Shown here piece after piece: positions 1-6,649 of a DNA stretch of 29,833 nucleotides (positions within the stretch are counted from its first letter, which is position 1; the number at the start of each line of letters is the position of its first letter). The stretch comes from an uncultured Porphyromonadaceae bacterium. Its GTDB lineage: Bacteria > Bacteroidota > Bacteroidia > Bacteroidales > Muribaculaceae. Where the stretch lies: contig CABPYL010000040.1 in assembly GCA_902461565.1 (NCBI GenBank), positions 1-29,833 on the forward strand, read 5' to 3'. The notes beneath the pieces were generated by a model. It was given only the letters and a program-made list of their open reading frames with translations, was not told the DNA's origin and searched no databases. Made by a program: the position numbers and the translations under genes.

Positions 1-264
1 CAATAGAGGTCAGTCACGCCGTCAGCGGCTTTCAATGTCCCGCATACATACTCTATATAAAAATTATAATATTTTAAACCAGTTTCGAAACGAAAGCTAA
101 TTAGCTATAAAATTTAACGCAACGAAATTTAGTCATAATTTTTCGTTCAAATTTTTGTGTAAGTTCGAAAAATTATCTATCTTTGCACCCGCAAAGGGCT
201 CAATGCCCAGCAAGCCTTACAAGGACACATAAGAAACCCAATCCTTTTCCCTTCAACCTACCTC
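1..264. other. Left-edge intergenic region, AT-rich, no gene seen
   Basis: No convincing coding region is visible on either strand. The region is AT-rich and carries two adjacent perfect palindromes, GTTTCGAAAC at 82-91 and AGCTAATTAGCT at 95-106. It also has an inverted repeat, AACGAAA at 121-127 with TTTCGTT at 141-147. All lie just upstream of the promoter at 154-185, which suggests operators, but this is not proven. A short hairpin (GCCG/CGGC near 18-29) could belong to a gene ending left of the window. Confidence 0.5.
154..185 (+). promoter_or_regulatory. Bacteroidetes-type promoter for the first GDPD gene
   Basis: TTTG at 154-157 is followed after exactly 20 bases by TATCTTTG at 178-185. 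This is a full match to the -33/-7 consensus of the Bacteroidetes primary sigma factor. The predicted transcript starts near 189, giving a leader of about 75 bases before the ATG at 265. Confidence 0.8.
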
Positions 265-1035
265 ATGAAAACCGGAATTTTGACTGCCGCCGTAGCCTTG
301 GCCCTCGACGCCGCAATCAGCTTTGCTTCCCAACCGGTCGTTATAGCGCACCGTGGTCTGTGGAACGTGCCGGGCTCGGCTCAAAATTCTATCGCAGCGC
401 TTGTCAAGGCCGACTCCGTCGGTTGCGACGCAAGCGAATTCGATGTATGGATGACATGCGACAGTGTTCTGGTGGTGAACCACGATGCGACATACAACGG
501 GGTTTCTATGGAATATTCCACTTCCGATGTCGTATGCGCACAGAAGCTCGCCAACGGAGAGAATCTACCCACACTGCGCGAATATCTTACCGCAGCAAAA
601 CCACTCGATATCGAACTGATAGTCGAAATAAAATCCCACAACAGCAACTCCACCGAACGCGCGGCAATCCGCCGCACAATCGACATGGTGCGCGAAATGG
701 GCCTCGAAGACCGCGTGAGTTATGTACTGTTTTCCAAAAACGGTATCCTCGAATGTATCAAGTACGCCCCGAAAGGCACTTCAATCCAATACCCCAAGGG
801 CGATTACTTGCCGGAGCAAGCCAAGATGATGGGCATTACCGGTATCGATTACAAAATTACGGTACTGAAAGAACATCCGGAATGGATTAGCCGGGCACGC
901 GATCTCGGTCTTACCGTAGGCGTATGGACGATAACATCGGCAGAAGATTTTCAATGGTGTCTTGACAACGGTGCCAATTTCGTTACATCCAACGACCCTG
1001 TACTGCACATGTCAATGACAGACAAAAACAGATAG
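265..1035 (+). CDS. Exported glycerophosphodiester phosphodiesterase (paralog 1)
   Basis: 256 residues, GDPD TIM-barrel family, which hydrolyses glycerophosphodiesters to an alcohol and glycerol 3-phosphate. An N-terminal signal peptide of about 22 residues (cleavage near the FAS/Q region) places it in the periplasm, or on the surface if further exported. The family's catalytic and metal-binding set is visible: His29 in HRG, Glu58 and Asp60 in SEFDVW, His73 in NHD and Glu121 in VEIK. It has its own promoter (154-185) and a terminator (1115-1149), so it is transcribed separately from the two related genes at 3632 and 4421, which share the residue numbering of the active site. Oddity: Asp15 interrupts the hydrophobic core of the signal peptide. 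The family call is firm; the natural substrate is unknown. Confidence 0.9.
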   Translation: MKTGILTAAVALALDAAISFASQPVVIAHRGLWNVPGSAQNSIAALVKADSVGCDASEFDVWMTCDSVLVVNHDATYNGVSMEYSTSDVVCAQKLANGENLPTLREYLTAAKPLDIELIVEIKSHNSNSTERAAIRRTIDMVREMGLEDRVSYVLFSKNGILECIKYAPKGTSIQYPKGDYLPEQAKMMGITGIDYKITVLKEHPEWISRARDLGLTVGVWTITSAEDFQWCLDNGANFVTSNDPVLHMSMTDKNR

Positions 1036-1089
1036 AAACTGACTTTAGCAACCACTCTATTCTGAATCAGCACAGGTCTATAACACAAC

Positions 1090-1110
1090 ATCCTGTATAA
1101 GCAGCAGGAT
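1090..1110 (+). repeat. Small hairpin preceding the terminator
   Basis: ATCCTG (1090-1095) and CAGGAT (1105-1110) can pair across a 9-base loop. It lies five bases before the stronger terminator hairpin, forming a tandem pair of hairpins in the 3' untranslated region. Its function is unknown. Confidence 0.4.
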
Positions 1111-1114
1111 TCAA

Positions 1115-1149
1115 ATCCGCGCCGGCGCCAACGGCGCGGATATATTTTT
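1115..1149 (+). terminator. Intrinsic terminator after GDPD paralog 1
   Basis: Perfect 9-bp GC-rich stem ATCCGCGCC (1115-1123) with GGCGCGGAT (1133-1141), followed by a T-rich tract (TATATTTTTA). It separates the first GDPD gene from the DeoR operon. Confidence 0.85.
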
Positions 1150-1163
1150 ACCGGCCGCCAGGC

Positions 1164-1191
1164 ATTAACATAATTAACAAAGAAAATTAAC
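1164..1191 (+). promoter_or_regulatory. Three direct ATTAAC repeats, candidate operator
   Basis: ATTAAC occurs at 1164-1169, 1173-1178 and 1186-1191, just upstream of the expected -33 region of the DeoR-family gene. Direct repeats at this position could be a regulator site, possibly autoregulation. The AT richness of the region makes chance repetition possible. Confidence 0.3.
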
Positions 1192-1226
1192 TGCACGGAT
1201 ATTATTAATTTATTAAAAATTTTTCA

Positions 1227-1234
1227 TATTTTTG
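1227..1234 (+). promoter_or_regulatory. Promoter -7 box for the deoR-like operon
   Basis: TATTTTTG matches TAnnTTTG and is followed by CA. No TTTG is present 19-21 bases upstream, so the -33 element is weak, which would suit a regulated promoter. The ATG at 1284 gives a leader of about 45 bases. Confidence 0.6.
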
Positions 1235-1283
1235 CACTGAATATAAACTAAGCATCGACACATTTTATTCTCCCCTTAAAACC

Positions 1284-2111
1284 ATGACTAAGGAAGAACG
1301 CCACAATCTTATCCTGGAAACACTGATTAAGCACGAATCTATCACAGTGGCAAATCTATCGCTACTGCTCGACGTCTCTGCCGTTACCATCCGCAAGGAC
1401 CTCAACGAACTTGAACAAAGCCACAGACTGTACCGGAGCCACGGGCGTGCAATTCTGATTGACCCGTACACCACAAACCGCTCGATAATCGAAAAAGAAA
1501 ACCTTGCGCGACACGAAAAGGCCCTAATAGGACAATTCGCCAACACTCTGATTACGAAGGACGACTCCATTATCATCGCTTCGGGCACCACGGTTCTGGC
1601 ATTCGCCCGCTGCATCCGGCCCATACACCGTCTTACGGTGATTTCGGCGTCTCTGAAAGTATCGGAACTGCTTGGCGCCGATGATTCCATCGACCTTATC
1701 CAGCTCGGCGGAACAATGCGCCAGAGCAGTCTTTCCACGGTAGGCAAATTCGCCGAAGCACCGCTGAAAGAATTCTCATGCAGCAAACTATTCATCGGCG
1801 TGGACGGTATAGACCTTGATTTCGGAATCACGACCACCGATATGCGCGAGTCCGACCTGAACCGTGCCATGATGGCTACGGCGCAGAAAACCATTGTGCT
1901 GGCCGATTCATCCAAGTTCCGCCGCCGGGGTTTCAGCAAGATTGCGGACCTTGACGAGATAGACATGATTATCACCGACTCCAATATTCCGGACAAGATG
2001 GCATACGCGATCGAGGACCGCGGCGTTGAACTACACATTGTAAATCTTGACAAACCCAAACCTGCTCCGGTAAATCAACCTTTCGAAGCCCTAAAAAAGA
2101 CAAACGAATGA
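1284..2111 (+). CDS. DeoR/GlpR-family transcriptional regulator
   Basis: 275 residues. The N-terminal winged helix-turn-helix of the DeoR family lies at about residues 5-57 (VTIRKDLNELE forms the recognition region). The C-terminal DeoRC sugar-phosphate sensor domain runs from about 75 to 235 and shows GTT at 101-103, GGTMR at 142-146, GVDGID at 172-177 and GITT at 181-184. Members usually repress catabolic operons and release DNA on binding a phosphorylated sugar; GlpR responds to glycerol 3-phosphate. The stop codon overlaps the start of the downstream phosphoesterase (ATGA at 2108-2111), so the two are translationally coupled. Because the downstream GDPDs would yield glycerol 3-phosphate, control of this locus by that metabolite is a reasonable inference. 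The effector cannot be read from sequence. Confidence 0.9.
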   Translation: MTKEERHNLILETLIKHESITVANLSLLLDVSAVTIRKDLNELEQSHRLYRSHGRAILIDPYTTNRSIIEKENLARHEKALIGQFANTLITKDDSIIIASGTTVLAFARCIRPIHRLTVISASLKVSELLGADDSIDLIQLGGTMRQSSLSTVGKFAEAPLKEFSCSKLFIGVDGIDLDFGITTTDMRESDLNRAMMATAQKTIVLADSSKFRRRGFSKIADLDEIDMIITDSNIPDKMAYAIEDRGVELHIVNLDKPKPAPVNQPFEALKKTNE

Positions 2112-3589
2112 TGCAACATCCACTAAAAAAACAGATACCGGCACTGATACTCCTTGCACTCGTATGTCCAGGGATATCTTTCGCCACCGAACTTACAGGC
2201 ATAGTTACAGTAGACGGTAAGCCACGCCAGGGCGTGGTTGTGAGCGACGGCGACAATGTTGTTGTTACTGACAGCCGCGGCGCCTACAGCATGACGTCCG
2301 ACGGGCGACAGTATGTATTCGTTTCGGTGCCCTCTGACTGCGAACTGCCACTAAAAAACGGCCGTCCGGCATTTTACAAAGCTATAGACAGCAGCACACC
2401 TCGCGCGACTGCCAATTTTGAGCTGAAAGGCGGCGACGGCGTAAACGACTGGACACTTATTGCCCTTGCCGACGTACAGATCGGCTTCAAGAAAGATTAC
2501 ACCGACCTCCGCGACACTGTTATGCCGCTGATGGTGGACTCGATGGCCAATTACAGCGGTAAAGTATACGGCATAAGCCTCGGAGACCTTGTATGGAACA
2601 ATCCCGATTTCTACGGGCTGTATAACGAACAGATCGACCGCCTCGGAATACCTGTGCTACCCGTTATCGGCAACCATGACCACAACGAGATTACCAAAGG
2701 CGATACAGAATCCGACCGCGAATACCGCGATAATCTCGGTCCGACATACTATTCGCTGAACATCGGCGACTGCCACATAGTGGCACTTGACAACATTATT
2801 TACAGCGGTGAAAAGAACCGCAACGACTACCGCTGCGGTCTTACCGACAGTCAGCTTGAATGGTTCAAAAAAGACCTCGAACATGTCAGCAAGGACAAAA
2901 CCCTGATTGTGGCGATGCACTCTCCCACCGTACGCCGCAACAAGCCTGAATACCGCATGGTGAACGGAGACAATTTCTACGACGCCGTGCGCCCCTTTGC
3001 TGACGTGCAGATTCTGTCCGGCCACACCCATAACAACAACACCACCCTGATTGCCGATAACATAACCGACAACACCCTCGGAGCCGTCAACGGTGCGTTC
3101 TGGTACCCGATATGCAACGATGGCTCGCCGCAAGGCTACGGCGTGTTCCATTTTTCCGACGGCAAATTAAAAGACAAATATTACAAAGGCTTCCGGGAGC
3201 CGCGCAACTACCAGATGCGCCTCTACGCTCCTGCAGAGGCTGTGCTGTGGCAGCCCGAAGCCAAAGCCGGCGACCCGTACGACAAAATAGCCATAAACAT
3301 CTGGTCGTGGGACCCGCGCTGGAAAATAGAAGTATGCGAAGACGGCAAGTGGAGGGAGCTCGACGCCAAGGAAGCAGCCTCCGGCCTTCCTGCTCGTGAT
3401 CCGGGCCTTGTCGCCCTTCTTACAGGCAAGAAAGGCACCTTCCCGGCAAACCACGCCGGTTCCCGGCCAATTCTGAACAACACCCATATATTTCTATACA
3501 AACCTGCCGACGGCTGGAAAACAGTGAGCGTGCGCGCAACCGACAATTTCGGCAACGTGTACACCTCATCGCTCGACAACGCTGAATAA
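2108..3589 (+). CDS. Exported calcineurin-like phosphoesterase with N- and C-terminal accessory domains
   Basis: 493 residues. A signal peptide (cleavage near SFA/TE, residue 26) predicts export. Residues about 28-108 form a beta-rich MetallophosN-like domain, about 113-325 the metallophosphatase core, and about 340-490 a MetallophosC-like domain. Core motifs: DVQ at 122-124, where most relatives have DxH; GD at 159-160; GNHD at 188-191; His271 in HSP; GHTH at 305-308. The fold hydrolyses phosphomonoesters or phosphodiesters using two metal ions. The start at 2108 overlaps the regulator's stop; Met2 at 2111 is an alternative. The two GDPD genes follow after 42 bases. A combined role, with the GDPD releasing a phosphomonoester and this enzyme acting on it or on the parent diester, is inference. 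Confidence 0.88.
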   Translation: MMQHPLKKQIPALILLALVCPGISFATELTGIVTVDGKPRQGVVVSDGDNVVVTDSRGAYSMTSDGRQYVFVSVPSDCELPLKNGRPAFYKAIDSSTPRATANFELKGGDGVNDWTLIALADVQIGFKKDYTDLRDTVMPLMVDSMANYSGKVYGISLGDLVWNNPDFYGLYNEQIDRLGIPVLPVIGNHDHNEITKGDTESDREYRDNLGPTYYSLNIGDCHIVALDNIIYSGEKNRNDYRCGLTDSQLEWFKKDLEHVSKDKTLIVAMHSPTVRRNKPEYRMVNGDNFYDAVRPFADVQILSGHTHNNNTTLIADNITDNTLGAVNGAFWYPICNDGSPQGYGVFHFSDGKLKDKYYKGFREPRNYQMRLYAPAEAVLWQPEAKAGDPYDKIAINIWSWDPRWKIEVCEDGKWRELDAKEAASGLPARDPGLVALLTGKKGTFPANHAGSRPILNNTHIFLYKPADGWKTVSVRATDNFGNVYTSSLDNAE

Positions 3590-3631
3590 AAATCAACCTA
3601 AACCTTATACATCAACACTAAAACTAACAAA

Positions 3632-4408
3632 ATGAAACTTGCAAAAAGCATAATTGCTGTTTCTGCCCTCCTTATCGGTACAGCCATGATGCAAGCGCAA
3701 CCCAAGGTGATTGCCCATCGCGGCTACTGGGACACTCCAGGCTCGGCACAGAATTCGATCCGCGCCCTTGTAAAAGCCGACTCTATCGGATGCTATGCTT
3801 CCGAATTTGATATCTGGCGCACTCTGGACGGCGTGCTCGTAGTGAACCACGACCCCAAAATCAACGACGTAGTAATAGAGACGTCTCCTGCGGAAGTAGT
3901 TCTGAAAGAAAAACTTGCCAATGGCGAATACATCCCCACGCTGGAGCAGTACCTCCAGACCGCCAAAGGCCTCAAAACCCGCCTGGTTCTCGAACTAAAA
4001 TCGCACAACAGCAACTATAACGACCGAGTGGCCGTAGACAGCCTGCTCGCTATGGTAAAACGCTTCGGACTTGAGAAACGCACGGATTACATCACTTTCT
4101 CTAAAAGCGGATTCCTGCAATTGGTTAAAAACGCACCCAAAGGCGCGTCGGTACAGTACCTCAGCGGCGATTACATTCCCGAACAGATAAAGTTCAACAA
4201 CGGCTCCGGCATCGACTACAGCATCAAGGTTATGCGCAAGCACCCCGAATGGATCAAGCAGTGCCACGACCTCGGCCTGACTGTAAATGTATGGACCGTA
4301 AACAAGCCCGAGGATATGAAATGGTGCATTGAGAATGGTGTGGACTTCATCACTACCAACGACCCCGAGGGACTGCAGAAAATGCTTAAGAAAAACAAGA
4401 AAAAATAA
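3632..4408 (+). CDS. Exported glycerophosphodiester phosphodiesterase (paralog 2)
   Basis: 258 residues, closely related to the proteins at 265 and 4421. The signal peptide is MKLAKSIIAVSALLIGTAMM with cleavage near MQA/QP. The active-site set is at the same positions as in the paralogs: His29 (HRG), Glu58/Asp60 (SEFDIW), His73 (NHD), Glu121 (LELK). The C-terminus is lysine-rich (LKKNKKK). It lies 42 bases after the phosphoesterase and 12 bases before paralog 3, with no promoter motif in either gap, so it belongs to the regulator-led operon. All catalytic residues are retained, so it should be an active enzyme. How its substrate range differs from its sisters cannot be told. Confidence 0.92.
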   Translation: MKLAKSIIAVSALLIGTAMMQAQPKVIAHRGYWDTPGSAQNSIRALVKADSIGCYASEFDIWRTLDGVLVVNHDPKINDVVIETSPAEVVLKEKLANGEYIPTLEQYLQTAKGLKTRLVLELKSHNSNYNDRVAVDSLLAMVKRFGLEKRTDYITFSKSGFLQLVKNAPKGASVQYLSGDYIPEQIKFNNGSGIDYSIKVMRKHPEWIKQCHDLGLTVNVWTVNKPEDMKWCIENGVDFITTNDPEGLQKMLKKNKKK

Positions 4409-4420
4409 TACACACGCAAT

Positions 4421-5185
4421 ATGAAACTCACAAAACTTTTCCTTGCGGCAGCTGCTGTGTTCTTTGGCGCAGCCGCAATGAATGCGGAAACCCACGTAGT
4501 GGCGCACCGCGGCTACTGGAAAGCGCCCGGCTCGGCACAGAACTCCATCCGCGCCCTCGTAAAGGCCGACTCCATAGGCTGCTACGGCAGCGAGCTTGAT
4601 GTGTGGTCTACCCCTGACAGCGTTCTCATTGTAAACCACGACGGCGTGATAAACGGCCTGAACATCCAGACAACACCTGCCTGGGTTATCTTGCAGCAGA
4701 AACTTCAGAACGGCGAATACATTCCCACCCTCGAAGAATACTTCCGCGCCGCCATACCACTAAAAACCCGACTGGTGGTAGAGCTGAAACCTTTCGACAA
4801 CAACGCCCTCGAAAGCTGGGCCGTAAAGGAGATTGTACGTCTTGCCCGTGTTTACGGCCTCACTGACCGTATCGACTACATCACTTTCTCCAAAAACGGC
4901 TTCAAGAATCTTGTAAAGGCCGCACCCAAAGGTACCAGCGTGCAATACCTCACCGGCGACTGGATTCCCGAACAGATAAAATTCATGAAGGGTACCGGCG
5001 TGGACTATCACTACAATGTGTTCAAGGCTAATCCCGACTGGGTGAAGCGTTGCCATGACAAAGGCCTCACCGTGAACGTATGGACTGTCGACAGCCCCGA
5101 GGAAATGCAGCGCTGCATCGATTATCAGGCCGACTTCATCACCACCAACGAGCCCGAGACACTCCAGAAAATGCTCAAAAAATAA
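4421..5185 (+). CDS. Exported glycerophosphodiester phosphodiesterase (paralog 3)
   Basis: 254 residues. Signal peptide with a hydrophobic core (LFLAAAAVFFGAAAM) and cleavage near MNA/ET. The catalytic set is His29, Glu58, Asp60, His73 and Glu121 (VELK). After the catalytic glutamate this copy reads KPFDNN, where the other two read KSHNSN, a difference near the active site that may change substrate preference. It is the last gene of the operon and is followed by a strong terminator at 5203-5236. Tandem duplication with paralog 2 is evident from shared blocks such as GSAQNSIRALVKADSIGCY. Confidence 0.92.
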   Translation: MKLTKLFLAAAAVFFGAAAMNAETHVVAHRGYWKAPGSAQNSIRALVKADSIGCYGSELDVWSTPDSVLIVNHDGVINGLNIQTTPAWVILQQKLQNGEYIPTLEEYFRAAIPLKTRLVVELKPFDNNALESWAVKEIVRLARVYGLTDRIDYITFSKNGFKNLVKAAPKGTSVQYLTGDWIPEQIKFMKGTGVDYHYNVFKANPDWVKRCHDKGLTVNVWTVDSPEEMQRCIDYQADFITTNEPETLQKMLKK

Positions 5186-5202
5186 CGATACCGCAACCTA
5201 TG

Positions 5203-5236
5203 ATACCGGAGGCCGCTCGGTCTCCGGTATTTTTAT
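5203..5236 (+). terminator. Intrinsic terminator of the GDPD operon
   Basis: Perfect 9-bp stem ATACCGGAG (5203-5211) and CTCCGGTAT (5222-5230) with a 10-base loop, followed by TTTTATT. Confidence 0.88.
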
Positions 5237-5270
5237 TCCCCGCGCAGGCGGTATATTCGAAGGATTTGTC

Positions 5271-5278
5271 TAAATTTG
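5271..5278 (+). promoter_or_regulatory. -7 box immediately before the NlpC/P60 start codon
   Basis: TAAATTTG followed by CA fits TAnnTTTG. The start codon is at 5283, only four bases after the box, so transcription should begin at or next to the ATG. No TTTG is found at the -33 position. Confidence 0.55.
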
Positions 5279-5282
5279 CAGT

Positions 5283-5951
5283 ATGAACCGTCTTATCCTC
5301 ATAGTTTCGTTAATCATTGTGCTTTTGGCCAGCGGATGCAAGCATCACAAGGATGCTGCCTCGCATCGGCATGACTATGAAACCTCTGTACGGCAAGACA
5401 AGAAAAAATGTCGGCCTAAAGAGAAGAAAAAGGACACCAACAGCAACAAACGTAAGTCTGTGGTTAAAGAGGCGCACAAATGGCTCGGGACACCGTATGC
5501 CTACGGTGGGAAGGAACGCAAAGGCACCGACTGTTCCGGCATGGTAATGCGCGTATTCCAGGACGCCGCAGGCATAAAACTGCCGCGCTCATCTCGCGAG
5601 CAATGCGATTTCTGCAAGAAAATCAAACGCAAGGAGCTTGCGCCGGCCGATCTCGTATTTTTTGTCTCCAAAGCCGGCGGAAGCCGCATAAGCCACGTGG
5701 GTGTTTATATCGGCAACGGAGAATTCATCCATTCATCCACCAGCAAAGGCGTGATAATAAGCTCGCTTGACGAAAAATACTATCAGCGCCACTATCACGC
5801 CGCCGGCCGCGTGCCCGGTATCGGCAAAGGCACCGCAGAGATAGCCGAAGAACCGGAATTCATACCCGACGACGCCAGCACCCCGCGCCCGGGCGACAAG
5901 GAGTATCAGGAACTCGTCAATCAGGTAAAAAACAAAAAACGCAAAAGATAA
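5283..5951 (+). CDS. NlpC/P60-family cell-wall peptidase lipoprotein
   Basis: 222 residues. The lipoprotein signal peptide ends at LASGC, with Cys19 as the lipidated residue. A basic, low-complexity linker (residues 35-58, rich in Lys) precedes the NlpC/P60 domain at about 58-178. The catalytic triad is visible: Cys84 in TDCSG, His138 in SHVG and His150 in FIHSS. These enzymes cut the peptide stems of peptidoglycan, typically D-Glu-diaminopimelate bonds. The start is fixed by the signal peptide, as no other Met precedes the lipobox. A terminator at 5955 makes it monocistronic. The placement of a -7 box four bases upstream suggests a leaderless mRNA. Confidence 0.92.
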   Translation: MNRLILIVSLIIVLLASGCKHHKDAASHRHDYETSVRQDKKKCRPKEKKKDTNSNKRKSVVKEAHKWLGTPYAYGGKERKGTDCSGMVMRVFQDAAGIKLPRSSREQCDFCKKIKRKELAPADLVFFVSKAGGSRISHVGVYIGNGEFIHSSTSKGVIISSLDEKYYQRHYHAAGRVPGIGKGTAEIAEEPEFIPDDASTPRPGDKEYQELVNQVKNKKRKR

Positions 5952-5954
5952 ATT

Positions 5955-5985
5955 AGCACGGCTTCATGGCAACCGTGCTTTTTTA
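5955..5985 (+). terminator. Intrinsic terminator of the NlpC/P60 gene
   Basis: AGCACGG (5955-5961) pairs with CCGTGCT (5973-5979) across an 11-base loop, followed by a run of six T ending at 5984. Confidence 0.85.
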
Positions 5986-6020
5986 ACAGAAGAGCCTTGA
6001 AAAGGCGTACAAACAGTATA

Positions 6021-6066
6021 AAAGCCGGGCACGTGCAAAAGCGACGTGCCCGGTTATATTTTTTAT
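6021..6066 (-). terminator. Terminator of the DUF3332 gene, possibly bidirectional
   Basis: Perfect 10-bp stem CCGGGCACGT (6026-6035) and ACGTGCCCGG (6045-6054) with a 9-base loop. On the minus strand it is followed by CTTTTAT; on the plus strand by TTATATTTTTT. It sits between two convergent genes and could stop transcription from both sides. Confidence 0.8.
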
Positions 6067-6075
6067 AACTTACAA

Positions 6076-6621
6076 TCAGTGTGCGGCGAGCATGGGCATC
6101 AGCGCCTGCTGATAGGCAAGCATACCGGCATCGGAGGTTTCAAAAACCTGCCAGTCGGCACCACCGTTAACGGGGAGTTTGATGTGGGTATCGTCGACAT
6201 ACTGGAACAGTGTTCCGCTCTGCCCGTCGGCAGTATAGCTCCACGCCTGAGTGGGAACGTCGAAATCCAGACGTACTTTGGTACCGTCGTTGCAACTGAT
6301 GATATCGTAGCCTTTGCCGTCGCATTTCACAAGATATTTGCCATCGCTGCCATCGATAATCTTCTCGCCCTGCGCCATCGGATTGTTTCCGCTCCAGAAT
6401 TCTATGCTGTTGATAACAAGCGCATCGGCAAGCACGCAAACTTCATAGACTGGCAGAATGCAGAAGCCAACGAACACAAGTTCGTTTACAAATTTATTAC
6501 CGACATGATCGTTCCAGCCTTTGAGACGGCTTGTGAGTGTGAAACTGCCGATGCAGCTGCTCATGGAAAACATGGCCACACATAGGGTAGCTGCCAACAG
6601 AGTTTTTGCGAATTTCTTCAT
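6076..6621 (-). CDS. DUF3332-family lipoprotein
   Basis: 181 residues. The N-terminus is a lipoprotein signal ending at MSSC, with Cys23 as the predicted lipid site. It is followed by the block GSFTLTSRLKGWNDHVGNKFVNELVF and a hydrophobic stretch (about residues 46-70), then NSIEFWSGNNPM, which I recognise as the DUF3332 signature common in Bacteroidales. The C-terminal half (about 85-165) is a hydrophilic, beta-rich region. No function is established for the family as far as I know. It lies 28 bases downstream of the MltF-like gene on the same strand and has no clear promoter of its own, so the two are probably co-transcribed. Confidence 0.85.
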   Translation of the reverse strand: MKKFAKTLLAATLCVAMFSMSSCIGSFTLTSRLKGWNDHVGNKFVNELVFVGFCILPVYEVCVLADALVINSIEFWSGNNPMAQGEKIIDGSDGKYLVKCDGKGYDIISCNDGTKVRLDFDVPTQAWSYTADGQSGTLFQYVDDTHIKLPVNGGADWQVFETSDAGMLAYQQALMPMLAAH

Positions 6622-6649
6622 AAGACTAAATATTAAAGGATTTATTAAT

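Noticed and set aside
183..890. 235-residue plus-strand reading frame overlapping GDPD paralog 1 in another frame
   Set aside because: It is Arg-rich and of low quality, and the overlapping frame carries a signal peptide and all GDPD catalytic residues.
1265..2059. 264-residue reading frame on the minus strand opposite the deoR-like gene
   Set aside because: It is Ser/Arg-rich, matches no family I recognise, and lies wholly opposite a gene with clear DeoR motifs.
3995..4639. 214-residue minus-strand reading frame across GDPD paralogs 2 and 3
   Set aside because: It spans two genes with intact catalytic motifs and shows no recognisable domain; it is an antisense shadow.
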